From Calonectria ilicicola (lineage: Eukaryota > Ascomycota > Sordariomycetes > Hypocreales > Nectriaceae), in NCBI GenBank assembly GCA_020809705.1, contig CP085825.1, forward strand, positions 4,712,001 through 4,776,000: a DNA stretch of 64,000 nucleotides, in the 5' to 3' direction. The notes below the pieces were generated by a model. The model worked only from the letters and a program-made list of their open reading frames with translations, made no database searches and was not told the DNA's origin. Below, in pieces: positions 12,493-23,500 of the stretch; position 1 is the first letter of the stretch, and each line of letters begins with the position of its first letter. A program made the position numbers and the translations under genes.

Positions 12493-14712
12493 GGGTCAAC
12501 AAAAAAAAATTGATGATACCTCTGGCGGCGTGGGTGTTTTATGAAGCTCGAGCGACTTTGGAATGACTTGTTTGGGATGGGTTTATCTTTAGCGAACATG
12601 GGGAATGTTCTTGGCGTTTATTGTCCCTTTCTTGGGGGGGAGGGGAGGAGTTGGATATCTGATTTCAATGGACCGCTATTGGTAGGGCCCTCTGACTTTT
12701 CTGTATGGATGGATGAATAGCTCTCGTTTCTACGATGGAGCGAATTGGATTTTACTGGATTTATTGGTATGTAATTTTGACGGTGGGCGCCAGGATATCA
12801 GGGCTATCCAGCGGTTTCTTGTTCTTTTCACGATTACCTACCGAAACTAACCTTGCAAAGGGTTGGTGGTTATGGCTTGCCAAGTATATAGTATTTGTGT
12901 TATATCACAACTTAGCTTAGCTCAAAACAATTGGGTTTCGGAACGCTGAATGTTTGCTTTGTCTTGCTCGGTGACATGTTCTCCTCTCATTGGCTAGGTT
13001 TTTCTGTTTGATCTGCAAAGCAGTTTATGCCGTAGGTGCTTGACCTCCGGCTGGGGTTTGGGGGAGCAACTCGGCCGGCCCGTGCACTCGGCCCGGTCTG
13101 CGGTGAGAAACGGACGGCCAACTCGCCCGGGTTTTGGCCTGATGAGCAAGATCTGCACGAGTGTATAATTTTTGAAAAGTCACAAGATTTTTTGGGGACC
13201 TCATACCCCCCCTGATTTCTTCCCCAGATGCTGGCACCAGGGGAAAGTTGGGTTCGGAAGGAGGGGGGCAAGGTTAGGGTCGAATCGGAACGATGAAGCA
13301 TTCAGCCGCACTGCAAAGAAAATGAGGTCGGAAAGAATACGGGCATGCACATACACGCCCCCCATTTCCCCTAGTTTGACCTCAAAAAAAGGTAGGGGAG
13401 GGAGGGGGGTGAAAGATGCGCAGTACAGGCAGGAACGGGAGGGAATACAGGTCGGCCAGTGAAGCCGGGGAGTGACAAGGGACAAGGAGACAAGCGGACA
13501 GCGGGTAGCGGATAGCAATTGGCGGGTGAGCGAAGGGGTGGCTGATGGGATGCAGGAAGAGGTCGCGTGAGGGTCCTTACACAGACGAAGAGAATTAGCC
13601 GGGAAGAATTAACAACAGGAAAAATAAAAGGCCTATTGCCAAGTTCGAGACCGGGAATCCGGGAAATCGGGATTGCCGGCGGTGTTCTAGACGGGCACAC
13701 ACACACGCACGCACGCAGACGCACGCACGCACGCACGCACGCGTTGCGCGCGCGGCGCAGAAGAGGCAAAGGCAGGAAAAAGGGGGAAAAAAAAAGAAGG
13801 TTTTGTTCGTTCACGTTGCTAAGATAGGAAGGGGGGCGGGTGAGCGAGCGAGCGAGCGGCCTGGACCGGGTTCGAGAAGCGGTCCGATGTTTGACCTGTT
13901 CGGTGCCCGACGGCGGCCGGCGAGTACACATAGATGAGACACGGACACGGCATGAAAAATGAAAGACACTTGTTTATTTTCATTAGGAGAGAGGGGGTGG
14001 AGCTATGTTATTTCTCTTTTACTCGCTTTGTAACCCCCTTGTAGGTATTGAAGGACATGATGTATATAAAATTAAAAATAAACAAGCATCTTTTTTTCCC
14101 TTGCATGATGCCGTCGGATGGACTGTTGCTCCGTAGTGAGTTAGTCAGGTAGTTGGAAGAAAGTATAACCAGATCGGGCAGCGGGTGTGGCTGACACAAA
14201 TCTTCAACTTTTGCGGTAGCCCCTTGCGAGCTGTGGCGGCGCGAGGACGTGGGGAGAAACAAGCGCAGTCCGTGTGTCTGTGGCTGGTGAGGTCAAGAGG
14301 TTCCAGGGTCCTCGCGGGCTTGGCACGAGCGGCATCCGGGGACGGTGGTTGGCTGGACTTAAGAGGTCACAATGGCCGCTGGTACGGAGATAGCTTGCAT
14401 CATAGGGGAGGAGGAAGGAATACCGTATAGGCAGGAAATGGAACGAGGTGATGACGACGGGGCGTTTGTGGGCGATTGATTAAATTTCCTCCTCCTACAA
14501 CATTCAAGAAAAAAGAAGCTGTATCTATCTCTTGTTATTTGATGACTTGTGGCGTCTGGTCCAGAGGACGTGCATCCGGCATCCTAGACGCTGGCTCCCA
14601 CTGCATCATCCGCGCCCACCACCAACGCCGGCCTTGCTACACCCGCCACATCCACATACACAGACGACTTCAGCACCAACACCAACACCAGCACCTACAC
14701 CTGCGCAACATC
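12493..14712. other. Intergenic region, facB 3' end to PGC1-like promoter
   Basis: 2.2 kb with no convincing gene. It contains the facB 3' UTR, G-rich and homopurine stretches around 13200-13450, a tetranucleotide microsatellite (13695-13742), GAGC repeats (13842-13858), an A/T-rich patch around 14040-14100, and a C-rich leader with CACCAAC-type repeats at about 14670-14705 just before the next ATG. Confidence 0.6.
13695..13742. repeat. Microsatellite (CA)n/(CACG)n
   Basis: A run of CA units passes into CACG units with one interrupting GA. A second short array, (GAGC)4, lies at 13842-13858. Confidence 0.9.
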
Positions 14713-16360
14713 ATGACTGCCGCATCTGAGCCTCTCACCAAGCACGGAGACATCCCCCGAGGTATGCAAGGCCTGTAGCAAGTAGGCCGCGGCGGCACTC
14801 GCACACCACACACCCCAAGATGCAGCTCCACCCCCCCTCCGTGCCTCTTCCGTGTCTCATACTATTACACTATACTGCCTGCTTGCCTGCATGTGTCAGC
14901 TTTTTCGTGTGCTGACCACCAAGCAAAAAACAAGCTCCCTGGGGCGTTGCTCTCGCTTCACCGCGGTCTCCCGCCCGCCGCATCCCCCAGGCCATTGCTC
15001 ACCGCGGCGCAAAGGCCCTATGGCCCGAAAACACCATGGCCGCCTTCCGCGGCGCTGTCGGTGTGGGCGCCCACGCCCTCGAGACCGACGTGCACCTCTC
15101 AGCCGACGGCGTAGTTGTCTTGTCACATGTAAGTCGAAAGCTCTATCCCTCTTTCTCTCTCTACCTTTCCCTTTCCCGTCCCGGGACCTCCCTCACCGTC
15201 AACCACCTCGACTAGGGAAACGGGAGGTCCCGGGTCCGTCATGGAAAGTAAGAAAAAAATGAAAGGCAAAAGTTTTTGCTCACATGAACCTGGAACGCCA
15301 AAAGGACCCGTCGCTCAAACGGTGCTACGGCGTCGATAAGAAGATTGCCGACTGTGACTGGGCCTATCTGCAGACGCTACGCACCATCGAGAAGCCCAAT
15401 GAGCCCATGCCGAGGTTCAAGGACCTGCTCGAATGGCTGGCCACGCCAGAGCTCCAGAACATCTGGGTTGTCTTGGACATCAAAGTACGTTGCAGGACCC
15501 CCGCCAGAAGAAGGACCCCACGTGTTTCCCATGGCCCTGTCTCTCCCCATGCTGTGGAAAGGAGGGGGGTGTATATGTATATCCCGCCGGTGAGACTGAC
15601 CCGGCGTGAACAGATTGACGATGATGCAAGCCAGTTGATCAGCGCCATCGCCAGGACCTTTGATGAGGTGCAGAGCCCTGTCCCGTGGGACAAGCGCTTT
15701 GTCTTGGGATGCTGGAACGTGAGTCCTCTCCTCTCATCTTCTGCCACATGAAAAAAGTTCCCGTGAAAATGCTCAAGCCCCGTCTTGCTCTCTACCTAGG
15801 CCACCTTCCTGCAAACGGCTCGTGAGCTGCTCCCCTCGTATCCCCTTGCCCACATCAGCGCCTCCTTGCTCTACTCGCGCCACTTCCTCTCCGTGCCCAA
15901 CCTCGGCTTCAACATCCTGCAAAAGTCCATCCTCGGCCTGCCGGGCTGGCTGTTTCTGCGCGAGATCCAGCGCGATGACAAGCTCCTCCTGACCTGGACC
16001 GTCAACGAGCCGCGGTGGATGGAGTGGTGCATCCGCCAGAACCTGCGCACCGATGACGACGACGGCACCAGCACCGGTGGCGACGTCAAGCCCGCCTCGG
16101 CTCAGGCCATCATAGACGGCGTCATCACCGACGACCCGGCCTTGTACCTGCGCGTGTGCAAGCGTGTTGAGGACGAGCTGGATGGGCGCACCGTAAAGCC
16201 CCAAAGGGGCTTCTTCAAGTGGGTAATGGACGGTGTGACGACTCTGTGGACGACCGTGACCTTCCAGTGCCTGGTTACGGGCTTTTACTTTTTGAGGAGG
16301 TACCAGGGCCACGTTGACTATCTTGAAGACCAAACCACTCTAGACCGACCAGCAGCATAG
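14713..16360 (+). CDS. PGC1: Glycerophosphodiester phosphodiesterase-family lipase, Pgc1-like
   Basis: Predicted phosphatidylglycerol phospholipase C-type enzyme limiting phosphatidylglycerol, by similarity to yeast Pgc1. Five exons: 14713-14761, 14935-15128, 15305-15484, 15614-15718 and 15800-16360 (1089 nt, 362 aa). GDPD signatures: QAIAHRG (first catalytic His, near residue 39), PENTMAAF, ETDVHLSADG (metal-binding Glu/Asp) and LSH|DPSLKRCYG, where the second catalytic His is the last codon of exon 2 and the Asp the first codon of exon 3. A hydrophobic stretch near the C-terminus (VTTLWTTVTFQCLVTGFYFL) fits the membrane anchor of Pgc1 proteins. The exon 1/2 junction is the least certain: 14935 is the only plausible acceptor that restores frame with the donor at 14762. 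A methionine frame opening at 15284 is intronic, because joining at 15305 gives the conserved HD motif. Convergent with RTF1. Confidence 0.85.
15180..15234. repeat. 13-bp perfect inverted repeat inside PGC1-like intron 2
   Basis: CCCGGGACCTCCC at 15180-15192 is exactly mirrored by GGGAGGTCCCGGG at 15222-15234, with a 29-nt loop. The hairpin lies in the middle of the 176-nt intron 15129-15304. Confidence 0.9.
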
Positions 16361-16940
16361 ATTCGTGTGTCGTATTCTTTTTGGATTTTGTTTTTGTAGA
16401 CATGGTTAGAATAGCATGCACATACATACATACATCACTTACATGTGATGTAAACTACACTCTCAGGATATACAGTACACCGGGGGTTATATACTATAAT
16501 TTCAACATGCCAGAGAATCCTTGGTCGAGCTAGTATATGAGGAACAAGTTGATGATATATATATTGGATAACCATTGATCATTAGAATTTATATGTGTAT
16601 GTGTATGTATATTATATATATGAACATATCAACCAAGGTCAGCCAAATCATGAATCACCTCGCTCCAAAAAAGGCCCTTTTTCAAATTTATACACACTTG
16701 GTTTTTGTTTCTCTAGACCTCCCTGGCGAGCTCTATGAGAGATAGCAACGTCATTCCCGAGCTCCCATAACCTCTGAGATGAACCCATATCAACCCAACA
16801 TAGCAAAGCTAATAAATAACAAGCACAACGCCCTGCCGTTTTGTCACTCTAACGCATGAATCTACCATTAAACTGCATTTCCCATCCCTTGTTCTTCTTT
16901 TTGTTTTCAGTCGGTACCGGGAAACCTCCAGAAACACCAA
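16361..16940. other. Convergent 3' region, PGC1-like and RTF1
   Basis: 580 bp of A/T-rich sequence with CATA repeats (about 16420-16435) and TATG/TATA repeats (about 16590-16620). Both genes end into it, so it holds two 3' UTRs. No ORF of note. Confidence 0.7.
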
Positions 16941-18964
16941 TCAAATCTCCACGTCAATGTCAAGATCCAATGATCCGATGACGTCGTCATCCATCAGGGG
17001 CTTGTGGATGGTCGGGATGCCCTTCTTCTCCAGGTACTTCTCCTCCTGGAGCTTCGCTAGATGCGGCAGCAACTGTGACTTGCCTGCTGCAGCCTTGGGT
17101 GTTCCATTCGCTGGTGTGCTGGTGCCGCTTCCTGCAGCCGCCTTCTTGTCCACCTTCTCGTTCACATCGTAAACGAACTTGGCCTTGGTCCTCAATCGTC
17201 GAGACATGTCCCCTTCGTATGCTTCGCCTCGCTTAAGGGCCATTTCAATCTCACGGGACTTCGCCTTTTCCTTGAGCTGTGCCTTTCGCACCGCCTCGGC
17301 ATTGAGTCGTCTGTTCTCTCGGTTACGCTCCGCAAGACGATCTTGCTCCGTCTGGCCCTTGGAGTCAGAACTCTTAGACCCAAGGCTAGTCTTAAAGGCC
17401 AACCGTTGAGAGCCAAGGCTGTCCAGCTCCTCCTGCAGCTCCTCGACCTTGCGATCGTCGCCACGCTCTCGAGCTTCTTCCAGCAGTCGAGATACTCGTT
17501 CCCGCTCTGCAGGATCGAAACGGCGCCGGAGGTCGTTCTTTCTCTTGAGTCTAGCTTTAATCTCTTCACTTGTCCACTTGTGACTGATCAATGCGTTGAT
17601 ATCGTCAATCTTGTCTGAAAGAAACTTCTTTGAAGGAAGGGACACCTCTTCATTGTGGCATGTGACTTTATATCGGTTCAGCTCGCTCTGCATCATTATT
17701 AGCCACTATCACAAAATAGGTAGGAGAGTTTCCGACTTGCATCCGTAAATTTTCCACTCGAGGCAGCGATGAAAGGAAACTCCTTAACGGCCTTTCCATG
17801 CGCTGCCTTGACGTACTGGTCGGTAACAAACGAGCCGTTGGGTCCATTCAGAGCATATGCCCGACTGGTTGTGAACCCTAGAAATGACGTTAGAAATGTG
17901 CGGTAGGCCTAGCTTCACATTTGTGCATACCTTTAATCGCAGCCATACGATATTGCTCAACTCCTGTCTCCGGATGAGGTCCCAAAGCGATACGGATAAA
18001 GCAGCCAATGATGGACTGCTCAAACCCGGGAGTAAAGCATACTTGAGCAAACTCATTGCGACCCAACCGAACACGCTCGTAGTCACGAAGTTCAGCTGGT
18101 GGTTGGTCTCGGCCACCATCAGCGTCAGGTGAGCGAGAGCGACGGCCGAATTCATCATCGCTATCATCAGGCTCACGAGAACCTCCTCGAGGAGAGTATC
18201 CATCCTTCCGCCTCTCATGGTCCTCTCGTCGCCTCGCTTTTTCAGCTCTGGCGCGTCGGAGAGAGTCCATTGCCGATTCACCCTTGCCAGTGGTTCGCGG
18301 TCGTGATGCTTTGCGTTCGCCGTCCTCCAACTCGGCTGTATCAGCGCTTCGCTTCTTCTTGACCTGCTTGCGCTCCTCATTTTCCACGTTGCTAACCATC
18401 TGGCGCAGCAGGCGGTTCTGTCGTTGACGCTCGATCTCTGAGATACGGTCGGCAATAATCTGCTCTCGCTCGACTTCTCGCATGGCCATGATTTCTGCCT
18501 TCTCCGCCTGGCTCACGTACATGCCGTCAACAGGATACTTGTCGTCTTCATCAGCCGCGGCGGCACGGCTTCGAGAGGGCTCTGCGTCAGAATCGGACTC
18601 GTCCATTGGAGCTGACTGTAGGGAGTCTGGCGAGCCGGGGGCAGAAGAACTAGATGAAAGAAGCTCATTGTCAGCAAACATTCACCAAGATAGCAATGGA
18701 TGTTCGGCGACGAAGGCCAAGCAAGTGCCAGGCGCATCCAAGACCGCTCCACGAGGGCAATGAAGGAAGAAAAGGTGATGGTAGAGTCACTTACGCCTCG
18801 CCTTCCTCCTCGGAATCGTCACCCCGACCCTTACGCTTCGTCTTCTTCGCTGACTTCTTCTTTGGCGGCGGCGACGCCGACATCTCGCGGAACTCATTCT
18901 CAGAGCCCTCATCCTCGGAATCGCCACCCGCGAGGGCGAGAAGCTCGTCGTCGATATCAGCCAT
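16941..18964 (-). CDS. RTF1: RNA polymerase II-associated protein RTF1 (Paf1 complex, Plus3 domain)
   Basis: Nuclear elongation factor subunit; in other eukaryotes Rtf1 promotes H2B ubiquitination and links the Paf1 complex to Spt5. Four exons on the minus strand: 18795-18964, 17931-18649, 17741-17877 and 16941-17687, giving 1773 nt (590 aa). The N-terminus MADIDDELLALAGGDSEDEG is acidic with SPPPKKKSAKK-type basic patches. A charged R/K/E-rich coiled region (EKAEIMAMREVEREQIIADR) precedes the Plus3 domain at about 240-370, which begins at YERVRLGRNEF and continues through IGCFIRIALG and GFTTSRAYALNGPNGSFV. The C-terminal half is strongly coiled-coil (RVSRLLEEARERGDDRKVEEL). The third intron (17688-17740, 53 nt) uses a GC donor (GCAAGT) with a normal CAG acceptor. 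The ATG lies 544 bp from the divergent COQ7 start. Confidence 0.93.
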
Positions 18965-19508
18965 GGTTTCTGCGGAGTTTTGCGCTCGTCACAACAGGTG
19001 GCTTTTTTCAGCTCTCAGGGGTTGCGCTCGCGACGCGGTGTTGGAAGCTGCTGCCGACTTTCGTACCGCGTCAAGTCGAGACGGGAGGGATATCCGAGCG
19101 AGGAAACCGGCGCGGACGTGTTCGCGGACAAATTTCAGTCGTAGCAAGAGATGAACAGCAACAGAGTTGATGGGAGGGAGACGTGGTTGTAAAAGAGAAA
19201 AAGCGAGTGCCCTTTGCCTCCCAACCTGCTGGGAATTCGTCGTCTGGCTGCAAACGCGTGATTGGCCAACGCTATGTCATCCACCCGCACGTGTGGATGG
19301 GTCCGGCGAAGCGTTAGTCCGGTAGCGAAGAGAGAGCTCTCTCTCTCACTTGTGGTGGCCCCTCGGTGGGCGTCATGACTGGGGCCGGACCCGCGCCGTC
19401 TCAGTGGTTCGATTTGAGAGTGTCGGCACCGTTGCAACAAAACATTGCAATCGCAATTGACGACTCCCACGGCACGTCCGCCCCGATCTTATAGGTCAGT
19501 CAACAAAT
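18965..19508. promoter_or_regulatory. Shared bidirectional promoter of RTF1 and COQ7
   Basis: 544 bp between two divergent start codons with no other gene. It carries a CCAAT box in minus orientation (ATTGG at 19261-19265), a CACGTG E-box-like palindrome near 19290 and an (CT)n-like tract near 19335-19350. Both genes must take their core promoters from this segment. Confidence 0.75.
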
Positions 19509-20295
19509 ATGCCGCCCACACGAGCTCTTGCCCGCCCAATGCGCGCCATATGCGCCAGGCCGCTTATCCCTCGATGCCAACCGTATATCCGAACCATCGC
19601 TAGCACATCGAATGCGCAAGCCTCTGTGTCGGCTGTTCCCAATGACACTCTGAAGAAGCGCAAGCCGCTCACCAAGGAACAGCGCGAGTTCCTCGACTCT
19701 GCGGTAAAACTTTCTCATTTTTGGGGGGGTCCCCGCGAACAATTGTTAATGTCTATTTCAGCTTCGTGTCAACCAGGCCGGCGAACTGGCTGCCGTCCTC
19801 ATTTATGCTGCCCAGTCTCCCGTACTGCTCCGCGGACGCCCACACCTTCGCAAGCTGATGAAGCACATGTACGACCAAGAGGAGGGCCACCTTAATACGT
19901 TCAACAGTCTTATTCACAAGCACCGCATTCGTCCGACTGCTCTATATCCCGTTTGGTCGGTCATGGCCACGGGACTAGGTTGGACCACTGCCATGATGGG
20001 CTACGAAGCCGCCATGGCTTGCACCGAGGCAGTCGAGACCGAGATCGGAGGCCACTACAATGAGCAGATCCGAACCCTGCTAGAGATGATTACAAAGTGG
20101 GAGGCTGAGGGCTATGAAGTTGGTGAGGACCTGTCAGACCTCGTCAAGACGCTGAGGAGAATTCGCGACGAGGAACTAGAGCACTTAGATCACGCCGTGG
20201 AGCACGACGCTAGAAAAGCAGAGCCTCATTGGCTTCTCACAGGAGTGATTCGAGCTGGGTGTCGGGGAGCTATCTGGGTGAGCGAAAAGGTTTAA
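19509..20295 (+). CDS. COQ7: 5-demethoxyubiquinone hydroxylase, mitochondrial (COQ7/CAT5)
   Basis: Di-iron monooxygenase of the inner mitochondrial membrane that hydroxylates demethoxyubiquinone late in coenzyme Q synthesis, as part of the CoQ synthome. Two exons, 19509-19703 and 19762-20295, give 242 aa. The first ~40 residues are Arg/Pro/Ala-rich with few acidic residues, a typical matrix presequence (MPPTRALARPMRAICARPL). Di-iron ligands seen in order: Glu in VNQAGELAA (about 73), EEGH (about 106-108), Glu in the AVETEIGGHY segment (about 157-159) and the ExxH of RDEELEHLDH (about 204-207). The C-terminal GVIRAGCRGAIWVSEKV is the family ending. The length matches fungal COQ7. Intron of 58 nt with donor GTAAAA and acceptor TTTCAG. 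Downstream it converges on PLD1 with 237 bp between stop codons. Confidence 0.95.
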
Positions 20296-20325
20296 AAGCG
20301 AGTGGCACATTGAAATTGATTGTAA

Positions 20326-20331
20326 AATAAA
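20326..20331 (+). terminator. Poly(A) signal-like AATAAA of COQ7
   Basis: An exact AATAAA lies 31 nt after the COQ7 stop codon, in an A/T-rich 3' region. Fungal poly(A) signals are loose, so this is indicative only. Confidence 0.5.
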
Positions 20332-20532
20332 TGTATGAAAGTTATTCGAGGGTCGCTCAATAGAGAATTATGTATAATTTAGCCCACAAAAGAAGCCCTC
20401 CGTGTCTGTTCTAATATCAAGCGCCCAAAGAATGCTTCCGGTACCTTCTTGAAAATGCCAACTACCAATAAACTCCTTTACGATGCCGTTATACACCCAA
20501 TTCCAATCTCTATCCAATAGGCTCGTTTCAAT

Positions 20533-23500
20533 TTAGTTGCTAGAAAACAGTTAGCATGTGGTTTCTTTTTTCAGGGCATGATATCTTGGTCACTTACTAA
20601 ATTGCCAGAGGGGCGACACCATCCACTTGGTAGCCCCAGTTGCCGTTTTGCTCCTCTGTAAGAAGCCAATCGTACGGGAACTGCACCAGATTTCCCTGAA
20701 CCATGTTGAGCAGGTCTTCAGCATGAGCACGTGTTGGCATGTCATCAATGGTGAATCCACGTCGGCTATTCTTTGTTGTGGCACGACGACGGCGCTTGAC
20801 AGACCCGAGCTGTCCTGGAGCAGGGGGGGCATTCGTGTCTCTCGAAGAAGGCTTCTCGAGGGTTGAGAAGGTTGTCCTTCGGTCCCTATCCCTTGTGCTA
20901 ATCTGAGGCTCCAAAAATCTGCTGTTTGTAGGTTCAAAAGCGGGGAATGGAACATCTCCGAGTGAATAAACTGGAGAAGGTACCTCAATCGGACGTGGGT
21001 TATTTGCGGCATTCTCAACATCAACCTCTTGCATGGCCTGCTTCTCGTTCAAATTGTGCGATTCCTCTCCAGGAATTACAATCTTAATGTGCTCCTCTTC
21101 AGGGCTACGAACAAATTGCTTCTCTGTCATCCTCTCCGTGCTTTCTGGTTCGGTGGGCCGGGGGAGCATATCCAATCCTGGCACATTAACACCAGCAGAT
21201 GATGAGCCACGGTGACTAGTGTCAGGCTTCGCCTCAGAATCCTGTCGAGATCGGCCTTCCATGCTTGCTTGGAATCGTTTGCTGTAGCTGACGTATCCTT
21301 GGTATTCAGCCCATGTGCCCACCTCGGAGTCAGGCATGCATCGGAAAACCCTGCGGTACAACTTAGTGTTGTTCATGGCAGCACGCGCCCAGATGTCGTC
21401 AAGGAAGCTAGGGTTAACGGGATCTTTCATGCAGTCCTTGTCAATATGAGCAAGCTCGATATCTTCCGCCATGGGATGCACAAAGCCCGGCGTAGGTCGT
21501 CCAGTTTCAGGATCATAGTGCAGAGGAGGACCGCCAATATCGGTATCATCCCCAATTGGCAGCGATGGCAATTGTGCGGCCCGTGGCAGTCCCAATTGAT
21601 CAGTAGTCCGCCGGTTGAGAGCTGGGATCGGGGGAAGGCCTTCGTTACCGGGCTGACCCGCCTCAGGCACTCTAAGTTCTCGGCTTCGGCCAGCAGTTGG
21701 GCTTTGCGGTACCGCCAATGTTCCCTTGCCCTCATCACCACCAACGCTGTTAACAAGGACCTCGCGGCCATTAACAATGACCGTGTCTCGGCCAGAATCA
21801 ATACCAGTCTGCTCGGCCCGCTTCCATTGATCAGGACCATAGCCTGTTACATCAAGCGTCTGCTTCTGCTTTCCCTTGGGATCAGCCTGCGCGGCGGAGG
21901 CATTTGATGCAGACGAAGAGGATGAACTAGAGCTAGAGTTAGCATCCTCATCCATATTTTGAGCTGCTTCCAAGTCAAGATCATGATTGAAGCTTGGGAC
22001 ATGGTGAGGTTGAGGCTTTTTGAGGTTGCTAGATCCAGATGCTTCATTTTCTTGGTAGATTTCGTCCATCTCCTCCTCGAAACCTTGACGCTCCATTTCT
22101 TCCTGACGTTCCTCTTCCAGAATTTCGTCAACATCCAATCCCAAGTGTTCCCGCATCAGGCGAAGCCGAAGGCTGTGAGCGAATCGGCCAACTTGGTAAG
22201 GTCTTCCAGCCATCGTCGACATAATCATATCTGTATCTCGGACGATAGCAGCACACTCTGAATCACGGTTGCCAAGCATGGATCGTTCATTGATGTTGGC
22301 AGATCCAATCAACGCAACACGATCATCCACAATGATGGCCTTGGCATGAATGTAAAGCTGCTCCGTTACTAGAACGTCATTGCTCATGATTCCCCATTGC
22401 CGCAGAGAGTAGAAACTAATGTAATCTTCCGGCTCGATATCAGCCGCACGCAGTCTACCAAAGATGGACTGTTCACCTCTGCAAATACTCTGGAATTGGC
22501 ACATGAGAATCAAACGGACACTGGTACCTTCTTGCTCATCAACAGTGTTCTGGAAACCAGGCATGAGGGGAATAATAATGACACATCGCCAATCCTCGTC
22601 ATTGGTATGAGCTCGAATAATTCGGTTGACAAGAGCGTCTCCAATGCGATTGACAATCCGTGTGCCATATGCCTCCGTGCTGGTAATAAAGAACTGGTTT
22701 TCCATGTAGACAAAGTGATCAGAGTCTTCAATCATCTTGATATAGGCGTTCTGGATGCTATGCTCCGTATCCTCTATACCAAGAGACCAAGTAGTGGCTG
22801 ATCGGAGAATTTGGACCTCACATGTGCCAGTCAAGCCCAGTGCCTCCAGCTCTTCGAAGTTTGCGTCCGGCGCAGGGAGCAGGAATGGAAGAGGACGAGT
22901 TGGTTTGCGTCCTCGTCGTAGATAGTTCCAACGTTGTACGAAATGGCGGGTCAAGTCTCGAGCTGGCTGTCCAACAACTTGCATCGCGACATCGTGCCAA
23001 GGCATACGAGGAACCTTGCTACGGTCGTACATTTCCTCGTAAGGCTCGTTGAGTCGGAAGAAGTCCTGCACTCGAGGGTTCGAGTAGTCCTTTCCGGGGA
23101 ACAACTGGCAATGCTCTGCATCCTTGGGCGTCTCAGAAAGTTCAAATCCGGTTGGCTTGTCGTCAACAATGGGATGCTGAGGACAATCCCAACGTCCAAA
23201 GCAGAGATCAATACCACCAACAAATGCTACATCATGATCAACAACGCAAATTTTCTCGTGGTGAGCGAAGAAGAATTGATTCTTCTTAAACTGGTTGGGT
23301 GATCTTTGAACGAAGATGTTAGGATGCAGATTCAGCAACGAAAATTTGGTGTACTCCGAATCAATTGGAACTGCCGCCTCCACGTTGCGGTACACGATGA
23401 CGAAGATCTTGACACCCTCCCTGGCCTTCTTTTGCAACAGTCTATCCAGTCGCCATTTCTGGCTAATGGCAGCAGGTCTTCTCATGTAGAGTTCGGGCGA

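Noticed and set aside
15284..15304. Start or exon beginning MNLERQ in the PGC1-like gene
   Set aside because: Joining at 15305 gives the conserved H-D motif LSH|DPSLKRCYG, so these bases are intronic.
21212..21907. 231-codon ORF antisense to PLD1
   Set aside because: Shadow of the PLD1 reading frame; composition follows the opposite strand.
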